Part shown: one piece after another, positions 60,801-64,000 of the stretch
How the letters are laid out: each line of letters opens with the position of its first letter
How positions within the stretch are numbered: the first letter of the stretch is position 1
NCBI GenBank assembly: GCA_021229015.1
Contig: CM037783.1
Coordinates: 53,022,904-53,086,903, forward strand
Direction of reading: 5' to 3'
Source: Solen grandis
Taxonomy: Eukaryota > Mollusca > Bivalvia > Adapedonta > Solenidae
Length of the DNA: 64,000 nucleotides
Position numbers and translations under genes: made by a program
The notes under the pieces: model-generated
What the model saw: only the letters and a program-made list of their open reading frames with translations
Databases searched by the model: none
What the model was told of the DNA's origin: nothing

Positions 60801-63470
60801 TGTTTAATATTATTATATTTATAAACATCACAGTGGTGTGGAAAGGTGGTCCCCTAAAAATGTTTAACCTCAGGTATGCACAGACCATGTCAATGTGTCC
60901 TATGCAAATTTTATGTGTGACATATTTTGCACATATTTATAAAAGGAATATATCATGAAGTATAGTATGCACTTTTTAGTGATCATCTTTACAAAGAAAT
61001 AATGTTTATGTTAAATTCAGCAGACTTTCCCTCAAAATTGGTTATTTTTAGACATTGCCATTAATTGGCAAGATAACCAAGAAAAAGATTCATAAACATG
61101 GTAAATAAACACATTTGTGGAAATGTTAAACAGACATTGATGTTGACATTAGCTAATATACCCCGTATCTGCATCTGTACAAGTTGTGTCCTTGGTTTGA
61201 TTAATTTAGTCATCTAGTTGTACAATTTACAGTTTTGTAAAAATAAAAATCAGTATCTGTCGTTTTCTAAATAAGAGGGATAAGTGAAAGGTAGAGGAAG
61301 ATAAATGAGATTGACAGAAAAAGGGGAAGAAACAAGAAAAAAAAGAAAAAATGAATATTCTGAACATCATATTTTATGTCAATCTGAAATTGAATTTGTT
61401 CAATTGCGATGCAAATAATAGAAAATAGAGAACAAGAAATAGAGCGACAGAGAAAAATCACAGGGGAAAAAGGGCAAAGGTGAGATAGACATAGCGACGG
61501 ATAGAACGATAGAGAGGAAGAGAAAGACGGTATAAATCAGCATAAATACAGCATAGTGCCAGAACTGGTAGGCCCGGTGTCAGGATGTTATGACTGTGTG
61601 GTATGTTATCACATGTATATGCCACATATGCATGATATCGCAGTGAGCCATGATTAAGGACCTCAGAAAGGTATTGTTCAAATCATCATTAACTCCCGGA
61701 AGCCAGGCACAAGGAAACAATACAACTACGCATGGAGGAAATGGTGTGTTTGGAACTCTGTTAGGGGTACAGATCCCTTTCACTCATCTGAAAGTGTAGT
61801 TATTCAGTTTCCTTATTATTTAGTAAAAATTGGTAAGTCTTACGCTGTAGTCAGTTCACATAAATCCATGTTATTGACGACTTTGCCATTTTTTGGCCAT
61901 ATCTGGTGCAAGGATTGCACTCTTATTTCGTGTTTCATGAAAAGGCTGTTTCATCAGATTACACAGTTGTTAAAGTTTTTGACTTTTAAAGTGACAACAT
62001 TGATTGCCTTAACTTGTGCTTCTAGAGCGCAGGTGTTAGTTGGATTATGTCTTGACAACACGCTGAAAGAGGAAAATTCTGTGGTTTTTTCCTTTCCGAG
62101 GTCGTTATTGAAATTGTCTTGTGTGGATCATTGTTTTTTCTATGAAGTTTGAACATTTTCAGAAAGAAAAGTTGTGTGCCTTTCATACTTTATTATTTTA
62201 TATTATGAAAACTGAAAAGTGTAGACTTTCTAAGAATGTGCTTATTTGCTATATAACTGTTAAAAGTATCACTTCAAGTACTGTTAAAATGTGTGCTGAA
62301 TTTGTCAGGAATTGATACTAACATTTACAAAGCTCACTCCTTCTGGGGAACCTCTGTATCAGCAGCCTCTAGAAAAGGTTGTTCTTTGGACAGTATGTTG
62401 TCAACTGCTGACTGGTTGTCAGAAAGAAACTTTAAGAAATTTTATTTTGGTCATACTCTGAGTACTAGTCTTTTGCTAATACATGTACTGTATTTCGTCA
62501 GATTGATATTACAGCTTATAAAGTCTTAGTAAGTTGGTTTAGTTATATTTTTTAAATATGATGCATAATTTGTTTTGTTCTTTAAAGATGCTACTTATAC
62601 ATGTGAAAGCTGAAGGCTTTATGGAAAATAATGTCCCCTCATCCAAGCTTGAGTGAAAGATGAGGGTCATTACTGGAGTAAAGCCTGAGGCTAAGCATGT
62701 ATGTGCCCTTTCTTTGTTTGGGATTTTGGTTCTTGTACCTGGTGTTGAGGGTATTTTCAAAATTGTTTCTCTCCCTAGTTGGGTCAAACAAAACAAATTG
62801 TTTCTTTGAATTATGACTATACAATGTGCTGCTTCTGGTGGTGACGTCACTGGGCGCACTTGTTTTTACTTTATACAGAACATGTTCAGAATGAAATGCT
62901 ACGTATACATGCTTAGCCTCTGGCTTTACTCCAATAATGACCCTCATCCTTCACTACTTGATGAGGGGATATTTTCATCCTGAATTTAGCTTGAAATTAG
63001 TTACAGTAACTATTAGTTGTTCAATACAATATATAGTGCTGGCAGAGTTTGCTCTTCAAAACAAATGAAGGGGAAGTCAGTTAATCTTTTCTTGCCTGTG
63101 TCATTTTTGTACCTTTTTATTGCCGATTTCATACAAACTACAAATAAATTGAACATAATTTTTGTGCAGAAGTTCTTACACTGATATTCTAACAGATAAA
63201 AACAAAAATAAATTTTTTGTTGTTGACCTTTTATAACATTTGGTTTAATGGAATGCTATGTGGTTTAAATACAAGCTTCCAATCATTCTATAAAGCCAGG
63301 GTATATGAAGTTTAAATTAAAAAAAAATGTTGATACATACGGCAATACCAGGTGTGTTCTCCCCAACAGCCTCAACCTCCCCAGAGCACTCAAAGCCCAT
63401 GGTCAGCGGGGTCTTGGGCGGATGTTCAAGAACGCCCTGTCGCACCATCAGGTCCACGAAGTTAAGCCCG
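32523..63470 (-). CDS. VAT1L: VAT1/VAT1L-type quinone-oxidoreductase-like protein, partial, seven exons placed
   Basis: A member of the zinc-independent medium-chain dehydrogenase/reductase family, related to synaptic vesicle membrane protein VAT-1 and VAT1L. NADPH-binding oxidoreductase folds are typical of the family; the cellular substrate is not established. Exons on the minus strand: 63341-63470, 46180-46322, 43797-43900, 42548-42603, 38492-38686, 37155-37244 and 32523-32609. Every junction has AG/GT and the last six exons join in frame. Signature stretches include GLNFVDLMVRQG, VYGTASSHKHEAVKD, KPMGKYILYG, VTGETKSFFSFAKS-WWQVDKV and VADAMQKMHDRKNVGKLVLD. The wording is closer to VAT1L than to VAT1. 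Missing are the N-terminal exon(s), right of the window, and one internal exon of about 70 codons between 46322 and 63341. The acidic tail ends ...NGDQQ. Confidence 0.93.
32655..33135 (+). repeat. Molluscan-type interspersed repeat starting with a small hairpin
   Basis: Starts with AAGAGGGCCACTGTGACCCT, a short hairpin, then AGAATGCTCACC. The following sequence to about 33130 looks like a decayed repeat body. The ORF at 32880-33134 has no domain. Limits are approximate. It lies inside the last intron of the VAT1L-like gene. Confidence 0.4.
33382..34028 (+). mobile_element. Non-autonomous Helitron-like element, copy 2
   Basis: Matches 2610-3342 through most of its length: both begin TCAAAGC[GA]CAC and continue GCTGAGAGACGGCGAC. 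Both share ACCCAGTGTTTCTGAAGTTA and a GTATGTGTAGAAATTGAC block, and both end GCCGTCTAA. It lacks about 90 bases present in copy 1. It is flanked by A on both sides, so the expected 3' T is not preserved here. Located in the last VAT1L-like intron. Confidence 0.7.
34029..34918. other. Intronic sequence, no recognised feature
   Basis: AT-rich unique-looking sequence in the last intron of the VAT1L-like gene; nothing further supported. Confidence 0.55.
34919..35910 (-). mobile_element. 145-bp tandem-repeat element with hairpin-CTAG terminus
   Basis: On the minus strand it ends with hairpin TGTGTCC-TAT-GGACACA, three bases, then CTAG (34919-34922) and a T. The body has about six units of 145 bp, marked by AAATCAATAGGGTTCATCT at about 35060, 35205, 35350, 35578 and 35723. 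One interval of 228 marks an internal deletion. Each unit carries a run of TGACCT half-sites. The right edge near 35880-35910 reads CTTGAAAAATGGGAGGCATA on the minus strand. Intronic. Confidence 0.75.
36076..36645. repeat. 161-bp tandem-repeat element with a SINE scrap inside
   Basis: Opens with hairpin AGTATTGC-TTAG-GCAATACT followed directly by AATTCCCCTAC. Closes with GTAGGGGACTAATT near 36625, so the ends form a short inverted repeat. Three units repeat at 161 bp (AATTCCAAGGGC at 36248, 36409, 36570). A piece of the SINE tail (TTTCAGTCATATAACAACAT...) is at 36160-36226. Confidence 0.7.
37155..37244 (-). CDS. VAT1L: VAT1L-like exon (VADAMQKMHDRKNVGKL)
   Basis: 30 codons, phase 0 on both sides. 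Acceptor TCTTACAG precedes GTGGCTGATGCC; donor GCA|GTATGT. It encodes the end of the MDR fold, where [DE]A[ML]...[R]xN[VI]GK[LV][VI]L is diagnostic for quinone-oxidoreductase-like proteins. Confidence 0.93.
38138..38236. repeat. 20-bp inverted repeat around a 59-base spacer
   Basis: GTTCCGTTTCTGGTCTCCAG at 38138-38157 is mirrored by CTGGAGACCAGAAACAGAAC at 38217-38236 with one mismatch. It lies in the intron downstream of the exon at 38492-38686, next to a poly-C tract. It may be the terminal repeat of a small MITE or an RNA hairpin. Confidence 0.6.
38492..38686 (-). CDS. VAT1L: VAT1L-like exon (WWQVDKVSPIKLYDENK...)
   Basis: 65 codons, phase 0 at both ends. Acceptor CCAACAG; donor GAT|GTATGT. 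It encodes WWQVDKVSPIKLYDENKTIS, GFQLRHLAFQ and QGKIHPVVDSAYAFED, the C-terminal part of the catalytic fold. The stretch matches VAT1L much better than other quinone reductases. Confidence 0.95.
39107..39330 (+). mobile_element. TTAA MITE, second family, partial copy
   Basis: Shares ATGAATATTCATGTACAAAT and TTTACTGAACTTTAAAT with 40788-41037 and ends AAGGGTTAA at 39320-39328. The left TTAACCC end is decayed. Confidence 0.6.
40788..41037 (+). mobile_element. TTAA MITE, second family, best copy
   Basis: Begins TTAACCCTTTATCTTATGAA and ends ATGAGCTAAGGGTTAA, so the ends are inverted with outer TTAA. The interior includes GACCCTGATCAGGCAGC and TCTGATCTGGGTTTGCTCTG. It is related in ends, but not in length or interior, to the 242-bp MITE. 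Fragments lie at 39107-39330, 43468-43600 and near 63590-63655. Confidence 0.7.
41795..42234 (+). repeat. 200-bp tandem duplication element ending in a CTAA hairpin
   Basis: Two units starting GGGGC[TC][GA]TAAT[TG]TGTATTA at 41802 and 42002 share ATTCAGTCAAG[AG]GTTATCTACC. The 3' part has CAGCACCGACGCAAGGGTGA and ends with AGCTCTC...GCCGGGCT, a short imperfect stem, then CTAA (42231-42234) and an A-run. Intronic. Confidence 0.6.
42313..42469. repeat. 39-bp direct repeat, copies 118 bases apart
   Basis: GATGTATCTGACACATCTGA plus CCTTGGTACAGGGACAATT occurs at 42313-42351 and 42431-42469 without mismatch. It lies just inside the intron after the donor of exon 42548-42603. Each copy contains the palindrome-like TGTATCTGACACATCTGA. 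Confidence 0.85.
42548..42603 (-). CDS. VAT1L: VAT1L-like short exon (SSNIVTGETKSFFSFAKS)
   Basis: 56 bases. The first two bases complete the Gly codon begun in the previous exon; 18 codons follow. Acceptor TATCTCTAG; donor TCT|GTAAGT. The peptide is nearly the same as in VAT1L of other animals, and the phase fits both neighbours exactly. Confidence 0.95.
42800..42889. repeat. (CA)n/(TA)n microsatellite
   Basis: A short CA run followed by about 40 uninterrupted TA dinucleotides. Intronic, probably polymorphic in length. Confidence 0.97.
43797..43900 (-). CDS. VAT1L: VAT1L-like exon (ISPEGVDIVLDCMCGEDANK...)
   Basis: 104 bases: one base finishing the Lys codon, 34 codons, one base of Gly. 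Acceptor CTGCTGCAG; donor TATG|GTACGT. It encodes the GVDIVLDCMCGEDANKG segment and KPMGKYILYG, part of the Rossmann-type nucleotide-binding domain. Confidence 0.95.
44150..45772 (+). mobile_element. 156-bp tandem-repeat element, ten units, CTAG-T end
   Basis: The marker GATGAAACTTCATATG[TG]GG recurs at 44283, 44439, 44595, 44751, 44906, 45062, 45217, 45373, 45528 and 45684 (last one partial), every 155-156 bases. Units alternate between AAGGCATC and AAGATATC just before the marker, with one break at 45217/45373, so the real period is a 312-bp dimer. The left flank has AATACCCCCCGCACAACAAAG and the right flank ATGCGGGGGGTATT, an inverted terminal pair. The right end finishes with CTAG at 45769-45772 followed by T. 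Located in the intron upstream of exon 43797-43900. Confidence 0.88.
46180..46322 (-). CDS. VAT1L: VAT1L-like exon (GHAVSQLCKTVEDVSVYGTAS...)
   Basis: 143 bases: 47 full codons plus two bases of a Lys codon completed by the next exon. Acceptor ATCTCCAG; donor GGAA|GTAAGT. It encodes GHAVSQLC, the segment after the glycine-rich GGxG loop of the nucleotide-binding domain, then VYGTASSHKHEAVKD and IDYCQEVRK. The glycine-rich loop itself falls in the unlocated upstream exon. Confidence 0.95.
47270..47764 (+). repeat. Decayed tandem-repeat element ending in a perfect 14-bp hairpin
   Basis: Two or three degenerate units share TTTTGCAACTATGGTAGATG / TTTAGCAACTTTAGTGAAGG and ACCCAAGGA[AT]CAT. The right end has a perfect hairpin, GCTTACCTGAGCAC / GTGCTCAGGTAAGC (47731-47761, loop GTT), running into CTAA and an A-run. 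Intronic. The left limit is approximate. Confidence 0.6.
48754..48995 (+). mobile_element. 242-bp TTAA MITE, copy 2
   Basis: TTAACCCTTTCCCTCATA at the left end, its inverse at the right, TTAA at both edges, and the same central palindrome (GCGAG-TTA-CTCGC core). The length is identical to copies 1 and 4. Intronic. An (AAC)n-rich stretch lies just upstream at about 48600-48620. Confidence 0.92.
49417..49621. mobile_element. Fold-back MITE, arms about 54 bp
   Basis: The left arm (49417-49470, GTGTGCATTCAGTATGCCAA...) and right arm (49567-49621) are imperfect inverted copies sharing GCTTACAGTCAGCTATG and ATGCAACTG. The loop is about 96 bases. No clear target duplication or coding. A poly-T tract follows at 49662-49682. 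Confidence 0.7.
50486..50590 (-). mobile_element. SINE fragment (tail half)
   Basis: Matches the 3' half of the SINE at 15144-15390 in reverse orientation, from the GTTTTACCGTC end through CAGCTAATTACAGGTGGAGG. The tRNA-like head is missing. Confidence 0.85.
50671..50882 (+). mobile_element. 242-bp TTAA MITE family, copy 3, decayed on one side
   Basis: The left half differs from copies 2 and 4 by many scattered 1-4 base deletions, while the right half (palindrome to GGGAAAGGGTTA) is nearly intact. The length is reduced to 212 bases and the outer TTAA is lost at the right end. Confidence 0.85.
51489..51744 (-). mobile_element. tRNA-derived SINE, near full length
   Basis: Reverse-orientation copy with the head at 51744 (GGGGTCTCCGTGGTCAAGAG on the minus strand), the B-box near 51670 and the tail near 51493. 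The flanks share GCTCTTTTT (51480-51488 and 51745-51753). Intronic in the VAT1L-like gene. Confidence 0.9.
51754..53608. other. Intronic AT-rich sequence, no recognised feature
   Basis: Nothing resembling the missing VAT1L exon and no repeat array seen. The right end is the assembly gap. Confidence 0.6.
53609..53708. other. Assembly gap (100 N) in the VAT1L-like intron
   Basis: Exactly 100 N. It lies between the exons at 46180-46322 and 63341-63470, the interval where the family predicts one more coding exon or more of about 210 bases in total. The true size is unknown. Confidence 0.98.
54249..54899. mobile_element. pogo/Tigger-like MITE with TA flanks
   Basis: The left end CAGTAGAACTTCGATGAGTC and the inverted right end (CAGTAAAACTTCGATGAGTG on the minus strand) are flanked by TA (54247-54248, 54900-54901). 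CAGT[AT]GAAC-type termini with TA duplications are typical of the Tc1/mariner pogo group. Subterminal GTCGA and GACTCAT motifs are repeated many times in both orientations. It encodes no transposase. Intronic. Confidence 0.85.
55060..58135 (+). mobile_element. CR1/L2-type non-LTR retrotransposon, 5'-truncated and inactive
   Basis: Contains the endonuclease C-terminal part, reverse transcriptase and a 3' UTR. The 3' end shows GTAAAGCACTTTTGAACGTA, a GTGCTATATAAATGTGG stem and a short TAATAATAATAAT tail, typical of L2-like elements. It is inserted in the VAT1L-like intron, antisense to the gene. Confidence 0.92.
55079..57754 (+). pseudogene. Endonuclease/reverse-transcriptase polyprotein of the CR1/L2-type LINE
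   Basis: Endonuclease signatures: YRPPPS, GNLNFHLD (usually GDFN, so the metal-binding Asp is lost), THVGGHTLDVV and SRDHYAV. Reverse transcriptase: KNYRPVSNLPFVSKVLEK, LDLSSAFDTIDH, VPQGSVLGP and FYADDSQLY with the catalytic ADD intact, then the CR1/L2 C-terminal region (LKELHWLPVEDRIQFKIL-type). The frame shifts between 55996 and 56176 and again near 56500-56560; a TAA interrupts at 57326-57328. The natural stop is at 57752-57754. The N-terminus of the endonuclease and any ORF1 are missing. Confidence 0.93.
58909..59150 (+). mobile_element. 242-bp TTAA MITE, copy 4
   Basis: Same ends, palindrome, length and orientation as 48754-48995, flanked by TTAA at 58909-58912 and 59147-59150. Intronic. 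Confidence 0.92.
59151..61867. other. Intronic sequence, no recognised feature
   Basis: AT-rich. A purine-rich low-complexity stretch lies at about 61260-61530 (GAAAG/AGAGA-type). ORFs here show no domains. No candidate for the missing VAT1L exon was found. Confidence 0.6.
61868..62529 (+). pseudogene. Tyrosine recombinase fragment, DIRS/Crypton-like, frameshifted
   Basis: Three successive frames carry pieces of one retrotransposon-type tyrosine recombinase. The first (61868-62152) has HIWCKDCTLI and FKVTTLIALTCASRAQVL, the region of the first catalytic Arg. The second (62121-62315) has VKSITSSTVKMCAEFV. The third (62293-62529) has GIDTNIYKAHSFWGTSVSAA, then DSMLSTADWLSERNFKKFYF with the candidate nucleophile Tyr. 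The usual H-x-x-R box is HSFW here, so the second catalytic Arg is lost. No RT/RNase H part is seen. Such enzymes mobilise DIRS-type and Crypton elements; which of these it was is not resolved. Confidence 0.78.
62632..62972. repeat. Inverted repeat (arms about 70 bp) next to the recombinase fragment
   Basis: The left arm (62632-62705) has ATGAGGGTCATTACTGGAGT and AAAGCCTGAGGCTAAGCATG. The right arm (about 62903-62972) is the inverted counterpart with a few mismatches (AATAATGACCCTCATC, GAGGGG end). The loop is about 195 bases. It starts about 100 bases after the recombinase remnant and may be its element's terminal repeat or a separate MITE. Overlapping minus-strand ORFs are chance frames. 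Confidence 0.75.
63341..63470 (-). CDS. VAT1L: VAT1L-like exon (GLNFVDLMVRQG...)
   Basis: 130 bases. One base completes a preceding codon (Cys in relatives); 43 codons follow. Acceptor TCTATTTCAG; donor GCC|GTATGT. It encodes GLNFVDLMVRQGVLEHPPKT and GFECSGEVEAVGENTPGIA, the start of the GroES-like catalytic domain. The G-[FMV]-E-[CG]-[SA]-G-x-V motif is diagnostic of quinone-oxidoreductase-like MDR proteins. This is the most 5' exon visible; the N-terminus lies beyond position 64000. Confidence 0.95.
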
Positions 63471-63651
63471 CTGAAATAGACACAGTACACAGATGGACAT
63501 GATGGTGGAACATGGATCATTACTTAATATGGTCAAGATTGGTTTATGCCAAATATGTTATCCACTATAAATAAAGACTTTACCTACCTACCTCATATAG
63601 ACTAGTTTTGATATATTGTCAAACAGAGCAGACCCAGATCAGAAAGCACGA

Positions 63652-63770
63652 CTATGACTATTTGATTTACCGTCGCTTCGACAATATTTCAGTCATATAG
63701 CGACGCCCAGCTAATTACAGGTGGAGGAAGACCCTGAATGCATGGAGGCATCCGGGTAGAACCACCAACC
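63652..63770 (-). mobile_element. SINE fragment (tail half)
   Basis: Reverse-orientation tail portion of the SINE family (TTTACCGTCGCTTCGACAAT, CAGCTAATTACAGGTGGAGG), ending near ACCACCAACCTA. The tRNA-like head is missing. It is preceded by a scrap of the second TTAA MITE family near 63590-63650. Confidence 0.85.
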
Positions 63771-64000
63771 TAAAAAATGAAAAAAAATCCTTCTTTTACT
63801 ATTATATTGGTCATATTAACCTACAACCTAGCTGGTATGGTCATGTGACAGTTTAATCTCAGGGTAGGGGAGCCCCATGGGAGAGATGTATTTCAAAGTT
63901 TCTCAGACATATATTTGGGCTTATGTGCTCAATTCTGGATCAGCAATAAAATCATAAATTACCTCCTAATTGATATTTACTTGCACAAAACCTTGGTGAA

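Noticed and set aside
62539..62947. Minus-strand ORFs of about 100 codons
   Set aside because: They overlap the inverted repeat and shadow it; no known protein features.
1..64000. CRISPR arrays or bacterial-type operons
   Set aside because: The tandem arrays have no unique spacers between short palindromic repeats, and the gene structure is spliced eukaryotic.

Overview
The window looks like a piece of a lophotrochozoan, most likely bivalve mollusc, nuclear genome. It is AT-rich, with short exons separated by kilobase introns. It carries a single-exon Toll-like receptor gene and is crowded with tRNA-derived SINEs, TTAA-flanked MITEs and minisatellite-cored repeats ending in hairpins. The species is inferred from this repeat style and gene content; nothing in the sequence names it. 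Two runs of exactly 100 N (3509-3608 and 53609-53708) are assembly gaps.

Layout. 1-11,700 is a mosaic of one satellite superfamily. It holds a near-identical inverted duplication (605-2071 against 3455-5009), a tandem array of monomers about 850 bp long (5010-11345), and nested elements whose ends look Helitron-like (hairpin followed by CTAG or CTAA). 12,200-15,740 holds a broken non-LTR reverse transcriptase, a SINE with target duplications and another copy of the terminal repeat module. 18,917-21,200 is the TLR gene with a plausible TATA/Inr promoter and two short upstream ORFs. 21,595-22,887 is a dead mariner with intact TIRs and a SINE nested inside it. 23,000-30,200 is intergenic, with an 86-bp dimeric satellite, a 242-bp MITE and a 27-bp minisatellite.

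32,523-63,470 is one minus-strand gene, a VAT1/VAT1L-type quinone-oxidoreductase-like protein. Seven coding exons can be placed with consistent splice phases. The 5' exon or exons lie beyond the right edge. One internal exon, encoding the start of the nucleotide-binding half, is not found and may lie in the 53,609-53,708 gap. The introns hold a CR1/L2-type LINE, a pogo/Tigger-like MITE, further TTAA MITEs, SINE fragments, a decayed tyrosine-recombinase fragment (DIRS/Crypton-like) and several tandem-repeat elements.

The two protein-coding genes show no evident functional link. The most unusual content is in the repeats. The left satellite monomers nearly all carry a motif matching the CTCF core and a TCAAGGTCA nuclear-receptor-type site, and several unrelated repeat families share a hairpin-CTAG-T terminus.
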